Part shown: positions 32,787 through 42,766 of the stretch, piece after piece
How positions within the stretch are numbered: the stretch's first letter is position 1
How the letters are laid out: each line of letters opens with the position of its first letter
Source of the DNA: a virus
Direction: 5' to 3' (one strand)
DNA: 64,000 nucleotides
IMG/VR virus record: IMGVR_UViG_3300017963_002783
Span: 1 to 64,000 of that record
Position numbers and translations under genes: made by a program
Notes under the pieces: generated by a model
Told to the model about the DNA's origin: nothing
Seen by the model: the letters and a program-made list of their open reading frames with translations, nothing else
The model's database searches: none

Positions 32787-35700
32787 ACCTTGCCGAAATA
32801 AGACAGAAATATCCTCAATATAGCGACATGCCGGATGGAGATTTGGCACAACGTCTTCACTCCAAGTTCTATGCCGATATACCTTTTGAGGAGTTTTCCA
32901 AGAAGATCGGCTACGAACCCGTAAAGGAAGCGACACAACCTTCATGGGTAGGGGAACAAGCTGGCGGGGCATTGGAGACCGCCCAGAATATCGGCAGGGT
33001 CTATCCTGCACTCGAAGCAGGGGCAAGCTGGCTAACGAATCTCTACGGTCTTCCCGCTTCTGGACTTGCCGCACTCGCAGGGTTGCCTTTCGGAAAAGAA
33101 CAGGAATGGGCTGAGAAGACCCGTGAAGCCCTTATCTATCAGCCGCAGACGGAACGCGGTCAGCAGCTCATGGGGCGGACTATGCTGCCTTTTGAGAAGC
33201 TACAAGAGGCCGCTGAATACGCAGGTGGAAAGACTCTTGAGAAAACCGGAAGCCCTGCCCTTGCAACGGGAGTCCATACAGCCATAGAAGCGGCACCCGT
33301 CTTGGTTCCCTTCGGCCCTAAGTTCGTCAAGGGTATCCGCAATAAGATTGTCAACTCAACTACATGGCGTAAGGCGTCTATCCCCGAACGAAACCTTATT
33401 ATTCAGGATTTGGACGATGTTCTCAACAATCCTCAGTCAATAAAAAAGGGCGTTACGGAAGCGGATATTGTCCGCAAATACGGCGGGAAGTATTTTGAGC
33501 AAGCCCTTGAGCGCAGAATCAAAGGGGAAAGCAGACACACTTTTGCGGATATTATAGAGGAAGTGGAACCTACTGGTCCCCCACCCGTTCCCGGCATGTG
33601 GCAGGGGGAACCCCGCGCCGAAATGATGCCATCCAAGGAGTTTGCGACCACCCCTGTACGCGGCCCTATCCCGCAACCCCGGAAACCCATGGCAGGCCCG
33701 GGAGGTGGATGGGTAGAAGGTGCAGGGGAGATTAAAAAGCCCTACCCCGGCCAGAAAGCAATCCCGGTGCCTATCCCGAAGCTGGGGCCTCCACCTGAAG
33801 CACCTGTACCGTCAGGGCCTCCTATCCCTATGACGCAGGGCATAGGAAGCCAGGTGCCTTTCCCCGAAGGGTTTACGCAAGCAGGGGCGCCGCCTCCGGA
33901 AGAAATCGCCAAAGCCCTCGAAACCGAGCGGGAGACAGCGGCGGCAGAGGAGTTTGAGAAGGCAAAGGTAAAGGAAAAGCCAGAGAAATTCTCTAAGCAA
34001 TGGTTAATGAGAACTTTTAAGGGTGATGTTTATAACCAAACTGGAGATTTTCTTGGAAGCGTTTATCTGGACGGAGAGGAAGCGCATCTTTTAAAGATTG
34101 ATGATGGTAAGGTAGTTGAGAAACTAGGCGTTTACAAACCTACCGATTTTGAAAAGGCCGGGAAACTTCAACTGAGTGCTAGGCAATCCGTTCAGGAATG
34201 GAAACTGAAACAGCCCCCCCGTATCGAGAAAGGAGAGGTACGAAAAGCCGCTGCCTTCAGCCCCGACACTCTCCTGAAAGCCGCCACGGAAATCGACCCT
34301 GAGCTTGTCCATGTGGGCGTTAAGGAACTCCGCAAGAAGTTCCCCGATGTGTCTAAGGATGAGTTCGACAAGGCCGTCCTGAACCTTAGAGACAAGGGCG
34401 AGGTATGGCTCCAGAGAAGCGCAGCATCCCCCAAGGTGGCTGAAAAGATGGGCCAGGAGGTCGTAGTCGAAGGCGAGGACACCTATTCCTCTTTGAGTAA
34501 GAGGAAGCCTACTCCCCGTGAAGCGAAGGGGAAAGAGCCGTGGGAAAAAGCAGAAATTAGGGCAGAACAAATTGATGATGCTGAAAAAATAGCCAAAGCA
34601 CTTATCAAAGACAAGATTTCACGCAACAAAGCGTTCGACAGGTATGTGGCTCAACAACTAGGTCGTCCCGATTTAACTGAGGGAGAGTTTTTAGAAATTT
34701 ATGATAGATATAAAGCCGAATACCCCGACCTGAAGCCCGTTAAGGAGGAGAAAGCCCACATCCTTGCCCCCGACACGGTAGAGGGGGTAGAGGGGAACAT
34801 CCTTTGGGAAGATAAGAACGGTGTGGTTTACGAGTCCTCCAAGCTGGGTTCGAAGCATCATGGTGACATTCCCGAAGGAGTGCGTCTCAAGATTGAAGAT
34901 GTTGCTAGGCGGGGTTTTATATCGGAAGGGAAAGAAACGTGGCTAGAGAAGCCCATTCCGTTGCCGAAGAAGAAGCCTGTGCCCTTGAAAAAATCGGAGA
35001 AGGCTAAACCTAAACGAGTAACTGCCCGAGATTATTTAGAAGAAAAAGTTGTTGCTGGTGGAATTGAAACGACTAGGGGTCAACTCATTAAGGAACTGCA
35101 GGCGCAAGGGGCAAATCGACAACAAATAGATATGTATTTGATGGGCTTGGAAACAGGGAAAGAAGCTAGGGAAAAGGCTAAACCAGAGAAGGCAAAGGGG
35201 AAGAAGGCTGAGAAACTACCAGAAGGTGCAGAACTCGTAGCGCGACACATGAAAAAGCCTGAATATAAAGGGGATTCGGAAATAGTTACAGAATATTATG
35301 TTACCAAAGCACCATCTGGTAAATATGAAATGTATCGAAGGCGATACAAAGATCAGGAAAAGGTTTCAGAAGATTTATTAACCCAAGAATGGACGAAAGA
35401 AAAAGCCGCAACAAGCTCTGAGACTGTTTTTTTGAATGCAGAAAAGTTTAATATCGGAAAAGAGTTGCAGAAACAGAAAGATGCCGAAGAAGAATTTAAT
35501 AAGCAAGAGTATAAACTTCGTTCTGAACTTCAAGATTTGATTGATAAAGGAACAGAAGAATATCATAAAGAATTAAAAAAAGCCCGAATATACGGTAAGG
35601 CAGAAAAGGGTGAAGCCCCCCAAGAAAAGATAGATGCTATCGCGGCCAAACTAAAGCCCAAATGGGAGCCTCAAATTGAAGTAAAAAGGGCCGAACTAAA

Positions 35701-38593
35701 AGAATTTCGAAAAGGTAAAAAGAAGTTTATCGCTGATTTCTTAAAACCCCCCTCCAAGCCCTCTACTGAACCACAAAAGTTCGGGGAACCTGATAGAGCC
35801 ATAGGCCGTGCCTACATAAAAGACCGCTGGCGACCCATTGTAGGGCAAAGGGAAATCAAGAAGGGCAAGAACAAAGGGAAACTGGAGGTAAGACTTCCTG
35901 ACGGCAAAAAGGCCATAGTGGAAAAAGACGCTATCAGGGAAATGTGGAAGCCCGAAGAGACGGGCAAGAAATCCCTGAAACAGCTTTCCAAGAAGTACCT
36001 CGGCTCCGAGGAGGGCATGGTGGACCTCGGAGAAATCCTGGACGTTCTCAAGAAGGCCCAGATCAACCTACCCAAAGACGATATAGGGGTTCTTCAGCAA
36101 TTTCTCCGTATCCCCGATTGGCTCACCGAGTCCCATCCCAAGGAGTTGAAGTTCGTCCGCGAGAACCTGAAAAAGAGGGACTTGCACCGGAACCTGCTCA
36201 GGCACGACCTCATGGGAGCCGTGAAGCCCTTCCTGGACCTCAAGGGGAAGTCTTTCGAAAAGGTGGCCGAAGCTCTCATCAAAGGCGACCAGATAGGGGC
36301 CACCCTGCCGGATAAAGTCCTCAAGAAGAAGTTCACCCCGGAAGAGGCCAACGCCTACCGTGCCGTCAGGGAAGTCCTCAACTACATTTGGTTCGAAGAC
36401 CTGCCTCAGCTCATGAAGGACCTCGGGCACAAGGAATCCGAGATTCAGGAGAAAATGAAGCAGTATGGGAAGCTGGGGGCTTACTTTCCGAGACGAAGGA
36501 TAGGGCGGTACTTCATTAAGGCCACCCGAAAGGAAGTGACTGAAGACCCGGAAACCTTTGTTCTGTGGCGGGAGCATTTTGACGACATTATCCTGACAGC
36601 CACCAGGGGCAAGATAGGCATAAAGTCAGCCTTCAAAAAGAAAAAGCTCGAAGATATGTTCCCCGATGCCATTATAGAAGGTCCCAAGGAAGTTACCCGC
36701 TACCCGGAGAGTATGTACTTTGAAGTGTCCCCCGCCGTTACCCAGGAACTCCTCGACTATGCCATGAAGCACGTTGAAGGCACCAAGGCCGAGAAGAACG
36801 CCTTCAAGAAGGCCATGGAGCAAGCCGTAGCCGATGTGTTCAAGGTCAGGGGTTTTATGGAACACGCCAAGGGCAGGAAGGGCATCCCCGGCTATGAACT
36901 CGCTCCCAAATACGCCAAGGAAACCCTGATAAACTACATAAACGGCTACGCGGGATTCAAGAGCAAGATGCTTGCCGCAAGGGAGTTGTGGCACGAATGG
37001 CCTAAAGTGAAATGGGAAGGCAAGCCGGGGCTGAGAACGTGGGCGGACAACTACGTCAAGGACACTTACTCCAACATGGATCGCCTCGACCTTGCTGTTG
37101 ACAAGGCGCGGGGCATTTTCTTCTATCAGTTTCTCGGTGCGGTTATCAAGTCCGCCATGCTCAATGCTACGCAGAACTTCATCTCTGCCACACCGATGCT
37201 CAGTACGGAAACAGGCTGGGCGGGTACAAAGGTATCCGCAGAGATGGTCAAAACCATGGGCGACATTGTGCGCCAAACATGGACCAAGAAGCCCAAGACT
37301 ACGGGCATTGACTGGCCTATGAGCAAGCGGGAAACCGCCACGTCCAAGAGGCTTTCGCCCGAAGAACAAAGGGCCATCACCAGGGCAAGGCTGGACGGCA
37401 CGGTTGCCGACAAGCTCACCGAAGAACTCATGGGAATAGCTTTCGGCAAGTATGGTGGGTATTTTCGTAAACTCCAAAGCGGCATGAGGTTCATGTTCGG
37501 AAGCGTAGAGCGCATGATGAACCGGGAGCCTACTTTTATGGTGGCTTTCCGGGTGGCCAAAAAGAAGGGCATGGGCTTCGAAGAGGCGTACACTTTTGCC
37601 CAGCGCATGGTGGAAAAGAGCCATTACAACTACGGCAAGACGAACCTGCCTAAGCTTGTCAGGGGCGAAAACCTGAAAGCCTTGCGTCCTGCCTGGACGT
37701 TCAGGACGTACACCGCCAATCTGGTAGAGGAAATGGGCTACCTCTGGAACCTTGCCGAACGGGAGCAAATGAAGGCTGGGCAAAAGCCATCCATCCCGGT
37801 AGGTAAGGAGAAGTTTACCCGGAATGTCAAGGGCAAGATGGCTCTTGCCAGAATGTTCGCCGCCCTGCTTGCTTTTGGGGGACTGGCAGGAATTCCTTTA
37901 TTTAACGATCTGATGGATTTCATTGCGAAGCGCACGGGGGAGGATCCCCGGAGCAAGATTGCGGAGATTGCTGGCGATTGGGCTGACATGGTGTTCTACG
38001 GCGGCCCGGGACTCGTTGGGGTGGACCTGACAGGTTCCATATCCATAGAAGTTCCGAGGAGCGCAGCGGAGCTTATCGGCATCCCTTACGAGTACGCCAA
38101 GCGCACCAAGAATTTCATGGACGACATTTACGTTCAGGACTGGCAGAGAGCAGCCGAGGATTTTCCGCTTACGCCTCAGTTTGCCAAGTACCCTATCCAG
38201 GCTTATCGCTATGCCACTGAAGGTTTCAAAACCCGAACGGGTGTTGACATTGTAGACGATGATTTTCAACCCATCAAGCTCACCCAGTGGGAAGCCATGA
38301 GAAAAGCGGCAGGCTTTCAACCCACCCGCATATCGGAGCACTGGCGCAAGGAGAGAACTAGGGCCATCACAAAGAAGTACTGGGAGGACCGCAAGACACG
38401 GCTCCTGACTGCTCACAGGAACGCCCTGAGCGCGGGCGACTACCAGAAGCTCGCAGAGATAGGCGGCAAGATTCAGGATTTGAACTCGCAGCTTCCCCCC
38501 GAGGTGGCTCCTATCAATATCAGAACCATCAAAACGGGCATGAAGCCCATTAAGAGCAAGCGGGAAGCCATTGGCCGCAAGAGGATAAAGTGA
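32783..38593 (+). CDS. Giant internal virion / ejection protein
   Basis: 1936 residues, the largest gene here. The start (IRQKYPQYSDMPDGDLAQRLHSKFYADIPFEEF) is the short helical module common at the N-terminus of podovirus internal proteins. A hydrophobic stretch follows (SWLTNLYGLPASGLAALAGLPF). Residues about 250-1000 are Lys/Glu/Pro-rich and partly AT-rich, with likely coiled coils and disorder. The last 900 residues are well conserved in style, with long helices and two hydrophobic segments (FFYQFLGAVIKSAMLNATQNF, MALARMFAALLAFGGLAGIPLF). It is probably ejected with the DNA. Enzyme motifs, such as a lytic transglycosylase Glu, are not evident to me. Confidence 0.65.
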   Translation: MNLAEIRQKYPQYSDMPDGDLAQRLHSKFYADIPFEEFSKKIGYEPVKEATQPSWVGEQAGGALETAQNIGRVYPALEAGASWLTNLYGLPASGLAALAGLPFGKEQEWAEKTREALIYQPQTERGQQLMGRTMLPFEKLQEAAEYAGGKTLEKTGSPALATGVHTAIEAAPVLVPFGPKFVKGIRNKIVNSTTWRKASIPERNLIIQDLDDVLNNPQSIKKGVTEADIVRKYGGKYFEQALERRIKGESRHTFADIIEEVEPTGPPPVPGMWQGEPRAEMMPSKEFATTPVRGPIPQPRKPMAGPGGGWVEGAGEIKKPYPGQKAIPVPIPKLGPPPEAPVPSGPPIPMTQGIGSQVPFPEGFTQAGAPPPEEIAKALETERETAAAEEFEKAKVKEKPEKFSKQWLMRTFKGDVYNQTGDFLGSVYLDGEEAHLLKIDDGKVVEKLGVYKPTDFEKAGKLQLSARQSVQEWKLKQPPRIEKGEVRKAAAFSPDTLLKAATEIDPELVHVGVKELRKKFPDVSKDEFDKAVLNLRDKGEVWLQRSAASPKVAEKMGQEVVVEGEDTYSSLSKRKPTPREAKGKEPWEKAEIRAEQIDDAEKIAKALIKDKISRNKAFDRYVAQQLGRPDLTEGEFLEIYDRYKAEYPDLKPVKEEKAHILAPDTVEGVEGNILWEDKNGVVYESSKLGSKHHGDIPEGVRLKIEDVARRGFISEGKETWLEKPIPLPKKKPVPLKKSEKAKPKRVTARDYLEEKVVAGGIETTRGQLIKELQAQGANRQQIDMYLMGLETGKEAREKAKPEKAKGKKAEKLPEGAELVARHMKKPEYKGDSEIVTEYYVTKAPSGKYEMYRRRYKDQEKVSEDLLTQEWTKEKAATSSETVFLNAEKFNIGKELQKQKDAEEEFNKQEYKLRSELQDLIDKGTEEYHKELKKARIYGKAEKGEAPQEKIDAIAAKLKPKWEPQIEVKRAELKEFRKGKKKFIADFLKPPSKPSTEPQKFGEPDRAIGRAYIKDRWRPIVGQREIKKGKNKGKLEVRLPDGKKAIVEKDAIREMWKPEETGKKSLKQLSKKYLGSEEGMVDLGEILDVLKKAQINLPKDDIGVLQQFLRIPDWLTESHPKELKFVRENLKKRDLHRNLLRHDLMGAVKPFLDLKGKSFEKVAEALIKGDQIGATLPDKVLKKKFTPEEANAYRAVREVLNYIWFEDLPQLMKDLGHKESEIQEKMKQYGKLGAYFPRRRIGRYFIKATRKEVTEDPETFVLWREHFDDIILTATRGKIGIKSAFKKKKLEDMFPDAIIEGPKEVTRYPESMYFEVSPAVTQELLDYAMKHVEGTKAEKNAFKKAMEQAVADVFKVRGFMEHAKGRKGIPGYELAPKYAKETLINYINGYAGFKSKMLAARELWHEWPKVKWEGKPGLRTWADNYVKDTYSNMDRLDLAVDKARGIFFYQFLGAVIKSAMLNATQNFISATPMLSTETGWAGTKVSAEMVKTMGDIVRQTWTKKPKTTGIDWPMSKRETATSKRLSPEEQRAITRARLDGTVADKLTEELMGIAFGKYGGYFRKLQSGMRFMFGSVERMMNREPTFMVAFRVAKKKGMGFEEAYTFAQRMVEKSHYNYGKTNLPKLVRGENLKALRPAWTFRTYTANLVEEMGYLWNLAEREQMKAGQKPSIPVGKEKFTRNVKGKMALARMFAALLAFGGLAGIPLFNDLMDFIAKRTGEDPRSKIAEIAGDWADMVFYGGPGLVGVDLTGSISIEVPRSAAELIGIPYEYAKRTKNFMDDIYVQDWQRAAEDFPLTPQFAKYPIQAYRYATEGFKTRTGVDIVDDDFQPIKLTQWEAMRKAAGFQPTRISEHWRKERTRAITKKYWEDRKTRLLTAHRNALSAGDYQKLAEIGGKIQDLNSQLPPEVAPINIRTIKTGMKPIKSKREAIGRKRIK

Positions 38594-38596
38594 TAA

Positions 38597-39271
38597 ATGC
38601 CCGTCACCCAATCTGCAAAACTGACCGCCAGAGGACAGGACTGGCTCGAGGACAAGCCCGCCCTGCTCAGGCAGCTCAACTATATCATAAAGGATATCTA
38701 CTGGTGGCTTGACTACATCCGGGGCATTGAGGGCCACACCTTTGCCCCGTCCAGCATGACCGTCCCGGACCACGACCACACCGCGGCAGATGAGGGTGGG
38801 GACTACCCATGGGCCGATTTAGTAGTGGCGGACGTTACTTATCTTCAAACGCTTGTCGCTGACATCCTGGTCAACAACCTCGTTGACAAAAGTTCCGATG
38901 AGACTATCACCGGGACATGGATATTCCAGAAATACGCCTACGTTACGAAAAGCGGCGCGGGTCCTTTCAATCTCACCTCGGACGACTACGGCAAGAAAAT
39001 CTTTATAGACAACGGCGTGAACAACGTCGTTGTGAACCTCCCGGACATTGACGCTTCAAGCATCGGCTACTGGCTGAGTATCGTCCGGATGGGAACTGGT
39101 ACGCTCAGTATTCAAGCCAAGGCGGGGGATACCATCGGGCCTTCCTCTGCGGGAGGTTATGTTCTATCCATGGAGACGCGAACGTACCCGGAACTCGGCC
39201 TGGAAGTGGAAAGCGCGACTCACTGGTCCCCCGGCGCCATGGGGAGTTACGGAATTTGGAGAGTGTTTTGA
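38597..39271 (+). CDS. Putative tail fibre/adapter protein
   Basis: 224 residues. An N-terminal helix (LLRQLNYIIKDIYWWLDYIRG) leads to a His/Asp segment (VPDHDHTAADEGGDYPWADL) of the type seen near metal-binding fibre joints, then beta-rich repeats with NVVVNLPDID and GYWLSIVRMGTGTLSIQAKAGD, typical of fibre heads that end in a conserved SIQ/ITI pattern. First gene of the receptor-binding region. Confidence 0.6.
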   Translation: MPVTQSAKLTARGQDWLEDKPALLRQLNYIIKDIYWWLDYIRGIEGHTFAPSSMTVPDHDHTAADEGGDYPWADLVVADVTYLQTLVADILVNNLVDKSSDETITGTWIFQKYAYVTKSGAGPFNLTSDDYGKKIFIDNGVNNVVVNLPDIDASSIGYWLSIVRMGTGTLSIQAKAGDTIGPSSAGGYVLSMETRTYPELGLEVESATHWSPGAMGSYGIWRVF

Positions 39272-39272
39272 T

Positions 39273-39833
39273 ATGGCTGGGCTGGATCCCATTATTGTAA
39301 TAGGTATCCCCCGCAGCGGCACGACTAATGTGGCGCGGTTGCTCCATAATCATTTCGGGGTGTTTATGGGTCACAAATTCTGGAACCCGGGATTCGCAGG
39401 GCCTGACGGCACTTATGAGGATTTGCGTCTTATGGAGATGAATCAATTATTTGATTTGGGGCTTATTAAGATCGAGCCCTGGAAGCGGCGATTTAGACGA
39501 TTTGTGAAATCCAGGCAGAAACTACAAAAGCCTTGGGGATTTAAAGACCCGCGTTTAATTCATGTTTTGCCTGTCGCCCTGTCATTTTTTGAACACCCAC
39601 TCATTATCCGCTGCGAAAGGCATAAGGAATACGTGATGCACAGCCAGACGACAAAGCTGGGCTGGAAACGGGAAGATGCCGAAGCGTTTTACGACAATGC
39701 CCAAAAAATTATGGACCACGTTCTAGGGGGTCAGAACTATCTACTAGTGCATTATCCCGAAGGCGTAAGGCACAAAGACGAAAAAATCATTAGTGCTTTG
39801 GAGCAAATAGAATTGAGTTATGGCCTTAATTAA
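39273..39833 (+). CDS. PAPS-dependent sulfotransferase-like protein
   Basis: 186 residues. The 5'-phosphosulfate loop GIPRSGTTN is at 11-19 and the 3'-phosphate-binding region IIRCERHKEYVMHSQTTK near 120 has the expected Arg and Ser. Such enzymes move sulfate from PAPS to sugar hydroxyls, tyrosine or small molecules. It is shorter than most (250-300), so it may be a minimal version. It sits between two fibre genes and overlaps the serine-tract fibre gene by 14 bases, an arrangement that suggests the fibre or its glycan as the substrate. Confidence 0.75.
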   Translation: MAGLDPIIVIGIPRSGTTNVARLLHNHFGVFMGHKFWNPGFAGPDGTYEDLRLMEMNQLFDLGLIKIEPWKRRFRRFVKSRQKLQKPWGFKDPRLIHVLPVALSFFEHPLIIRCERHKEYVMHSQTTKLGWKREDAEAFYDNAQKIMDHVLGGQNYLLVHYPEGVRHKDEKIISALEQIELSYGLN

Positions 39834-41928
39834 TCCATACAAACGACATCTTAAATGGGAATCGACAGGCCGGACATACGAAAAACTGGACGCTGAGGGT
39901 CAACCGACAGGCGAAAAGATTTGGGCCGGTCAAATCGGTGAACAACAGGTCCAGGACGACCAGGGAAATTGGCAACCGTACATTCATGAAAACGATGAAC
40001 TGAGGTTTTCCCATCACGACAGCCGCATTAAGTTTGAATCCGGGCAGCAGGTACTCAAGAAAGTAGCGGATAAGATTTGCGAATCGGTCAAGCTGTTTGT
40101 CGAGAAGGAAACTGCTCCCGGTGTGTGGGAGACACAACCTCATGGTCTGCCTACCCGAAACATTCTCCACAACAAGCGATTCAAGAATAAGGAGATTGTC
40201 GATTATGAGGGGTCGGCTATCGGCTGGCTGGAATTTCCCGACGCCCCGTATGACCTCCAGATCGGGATGCAGGTTGGCCGCCGCAAACATAGCGTGTTCG
40301 GCTTTCGGTTTCGCGCCCCCATTTCCGGCAGGGTGCGGTTTCAGATTGTCAAGGATGGCATTCCGAAAGTTGCAGGAGGCGCTAAACTTATCAAGCGCAC
40401 GATAAATGATGAAGAGCGCATACTCGGCGTCCAGTACAAGGATTGGTATTGGAAATGGACGTATGACGAGGCGGCGTATCATTCGATAGATGTGCAAAAT
40501 TCGAGCGCATATCCCGGCACGTGGAAAGCCGTCATTACTATTGGGCCTTTCGATTATGAGGAAAATACGTGGATTGAGGTCGTACCTGCCACTTGGGGGC
40601 CGACAGATACGAGTGACGATTGTTACGAAGATGCCAGAACAACTTTCAGAGAGGACATTGGTGCCTACAACGACTTAGTACAGGGATACAATTACGCCTA
40701 CATGGAATCAGGTTGGATCTGGAGTAATGTACAGGCATCAGGTACGGCGGGAGATGGGTGCTATATCGAAATATATGTTAGAACGTTAGGTTCCGGCTCT
40801 AACGGCAACGAGTATGGTCGCCTGTATGCTGTTGATGCACGGGATGTGACGGCATGGAGCCAGGACTATAGGCCATACACTCATACCACTCGTCATGCCA
40901 CCTATGTAGCGTGGAATGTAGGCGCAACTGGCTTACAGAAAAACTCCAGCATAAAAACGCTTATCCAAGAGCGATTTGACGACGACCATGTGGCAGGGGA
41001 TGAGATTGGCCTTGTATGGTTGGAAACTAGTCATTCCGGCTTTAAGGACAGGATTTATTATAACTCGGAAGATACTGGCAGTGGCGATCCCCCAGCCCTG
41101 TATATAGTTTATACGGCGGGAAGTTCCTCATCCTCAAGTTCATTTTCCTCTAGTTCTAGCTCGTCAAGTCCGTCAAGCTCATCCAGTTCCAGTTCGCTAA
41201 GTTCCTCCTCGTCAAGCAGTAGCCTATCTTCGTCAAGCAGTTCAAGCTCACCGTCCAGTTCCAGCTCTTCGAGTTCGCCATCCTCCAGTTCATCCTCTTC
41301 GTCACTAAGCTCAAGCTCGTCAAGTTCTTCTCCCTCGTCCAGCAGTTCATCATCGTCGCCCTCATCCAGCTCCAGTTCCTCCAGCCCTTCCAGTTCGTCA
41401 AGCTCCAGCTCACCGTCAAGCTCCAGCTCATCCCCGTCTTCGTCATCCAGCAGCCCATCTTCGAGCAGTTCCTCGTCAAGCCCGTCCAGCTCGTCGTCCA
41501 GCAGTTCACTATCATCTTCTTCCTCAAGTTCTTCGCCCTCGAGTTCCAGTTCAAGCCTTTCCTCATCTTCATCTTCAAGTTCTCCATCATCCTCCAGTTC
41601 CAGCTCGTCATTATCTAGCTCATCTTCCTCTTCATCATTCAGCAGTTCCAGCTCGTCCTTATCGTCCAGCTCTTCTTCTTCGTCTCCATCAAGCTCCAGC
41701 TCTTCAAGCTCCGAATCCTTATCAAGCAGTTCGAGCAGTTCCAGTCTATCAAGCAGCAGCTCCTCTTCTTCGCCATCCTCATCATCCAGTTCCAGTTCGA
41801 ACCCATCAAGCAGCAGTTCCTCTTCTTCTGAGTCCAGTTCATCATCCTCATCTTCGCCAAGCTCCAGTTCGTCCAGTTCATCTATGAGTGCGCTTGAAAT
41901 ACTTTATTTCGGGGTGGCTAACCCATGA
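39820..41928 (+). CDS. Fibre protein with giant serine-repeat stalk
   Basis: 702 residues in three parts. Residues 1-434: a beta-rich globular region (IGWLEFPDAPYDLQIGM, FGFRFRAPISGRVRFQIV, later EIGLVWLETSHSGFKDRIYY) that looks like a fibre or carbohydrate-binding module. Residues 435-688: a serine tract, mostly eight Ser followed by one Pro, Leu or Phe. Residues 689-702: a short MSALEILYFGVANP tail. There is no signal peptide. Serine-rich repeat stalks are known from bacterial adhesins, where the serines carry O-glycans. The neighbours (sulfotransferase, methyltransferases, three glycosyltransferases) make glycosylation of this stalk plausible but unproven. Confidence 0.7.
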   Translation: MALINPYKRHLKWESTGRTYEKLDAEGQPTGEKIWAGQIGEQQVQDDQGNWQPYIHENDELRFSHHDSRIKFESGQQVLKKVADKICESVKLFVEKETAPGVWETQPHGLPTRNILHNKRFKNKEIVDYEGSAIGWLEFPDAPYDLQIGMQVGRRKHSVFGFRFRAPISGRVRFQIVKDGIPKVAGGAKLIKRTINDEERILGVQYKDWYWKWTYDEAAYHSIDVQNSSAYPGTWKAVITIGPFDYEENTWIEVVPATWGPTDTSDDCYEDARTTFREDIGAYNDLVQGYNYAYMESGWIWSNVQASGTAGDGCYIEIYVRTLGSGSNGNEYGRLYAVDARDVTAWSQDYRPYTHTTRHATYVAWNVGATGLQKNSSIKTLIQERFDDDHVAGDEIGLVWLETSHSGFKDRIYYNSEDTGSGDPPALYIVYTAGSSSSSSSFSSSSSSSSPSSSSSSSSLSSSSSSSSLSSSSSSSSPSSSSSSSSPSSSSSSSSLSSSSSSSSPSSSSSSSSPSSSSSSSSPSSSSSSSSPSSSSSSPSSSSSSPSSSSSSSSPSSSSSSSSLSSSSSSSSPSSSSSSLSSSSSSSSPSSSSSSSSLSSSSSSSSFSSSSSSLSSSSSSSSPSSSSSSSSESLSSSSSSSSLSSSSSSSSPSSSSSSSSNPSSSSSSSSESSSSSSSSPSSSSSSSSMSALEILYFGVANP
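41122..41883 (+). repeat. Serine nonapeptide repeat tract (254 codons)
   Basis: Imperfect in-frame repeat: S8-X, where X is Pro, Leu or Phe, with some S6-X units and rare Glu, Asn or Met near the end. All six serine codons are mixed (AGC, AGT, TCA, TCC, TCG, TCT), so the DNA is not a simple microsatellite. This argues that the protein pattern, rather than recent slippage, is conserved. Confidence 0.92.
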
Positions 41929-42296
41929 TGAGGTATGCCTTGAGAATCCTAAGTTTGCTGACTATCGTGTTGTTTGCTGTGTTTCTTACGATGTCCGAGG
42001 CGGATGTTTTTCTTGCGGCTGACCCGGAAGAAAGCGACGAACCGGAAGTCTACATCATTTATTACAACGGCACCACGGAACAATATGAGACAGAGGCAGA
42101 CTACACCATAAAGCACAATATTACCGAGTGGCCGGAAGACACCTACGAAGTCAAGTTAAGGTACGGCGCCACATCTACGGGCCCGTGGAGCGAATACTCA
42201 AGTACGAAATATCTCATCATCAGTTATCAGTCGGGGGCAGACCAGGCAGAAAGTTTTTTTCACCGATTTCAAACATGGAGAATTAAAGACCCATGA
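41925..42296 (+). CDS. Exported/anchored protein of fibre region
   Basis: 123 residues. N-terminal hydrophobic segment (LRILSLLTIVLFAVFLTMSEADVFLAA) works as signal peptide or anchor. The mature part is a small beta domain with aromatic strands (EVYIIYYNGTTEQYETEADY, VKLRYGATSTGPWSEYS) reminiscent of fibronectin-type or carbohydrate-binding modules. It overlaps the serine-tract gene by four bases. Function unknown; exposure on the cell envelope is likely. Confidence 0.55.
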   Translation: MMRYALRILSLLTIVLFAVFLTMSEADVFLAADPEESDEPEVYIIYYNGTTEQYETEADYTIKHNITEWPEDTYEVKLRYGATSTGPWSEYSSTKYLIISYQSGADQAESFFHRFQTWRIKDP

Positions 42297-42766
42297 CCAT
42301 CCATAAACTATACCTCGGAAGCGTGGGACCCTTCCTGTTTAACGATGAGGACGACATAGACGACCCTGAGAATGATTTCCAGAACCAGAAACAGCGGGCT
42401 ATTGTGACCAACTTTCCGCTCGGTGCGTGGACACAGCTTCCCATTGAGGACAGGGTACAGGGCGGTCAACTCACCGATGCCGATTGGTTGAAACTCATCT
42501 GTGTGGACAGCCAGCAGAGCGAAACGCTTATCCTGCCCACCATTACGGCGCAGCACCGGGGGAAATGGATAGGGGTAGCCCGGACGACTTCGTCAGAACT
42601 GATTGTGCAGGCACCCGTAGGGACTAAAATTGCCAGTTCCCCTGTGGGAGGCAAACTGATCTGCGCCAATGACAGTAGGCAAGGGGCATGGCTTGTTTTT
42701 TTCGCCCTCACCTTAAGTCAATACAGTCCGGGCTGGGGCTATGGCAAATGGCAGGTAGCGGCATGA
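42293..42766 (+). CDS. Fibre-region beta protein
   Basis: 157 residues, no signal peptide. Acidic beginning (FLFNDEDDIDDPENDFQNQ) then beta strands with SETLILPTITAQHRGKWIGVAR and ELIVQAPVGTKIASSPVGGKLICAND, a pattern like the fibre protein at 38597. It ends GWGYGKWQVAA, as fibre head proteins often do with Gly/Trp. Start and stop overlap both neighbours by four bases. Confidence 0.55.
   Translation: MTIHKLYLGSVGPFLFNDEDDIDDPENDFQNQKQRAIVTNFPLGAWTQLPIEDRVQGGQLTDADWLKLICVDSQQSETLILPTITAQHRGKWIGVARTTSSELIVQAPVGTKIASSPVGGKLICANDSRQGAWLVFFALTLSQYSPGWGYGKWQVAA

Noticed and set aside
36626-37783. Minus-strand open frame (385 codons) in the giant virion protein gene
   Set aside because: Shadow frame; the plus-strand protein is continuous and has the expected ejection-protein features.
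41122-41883. Serine tract as sequencing artefact or simple-sequence slippage
   Set aside because: Serine codons are mixed over all six types and the frame stays open through 254 codons to a sensible end, so slippage or error is unlikely.
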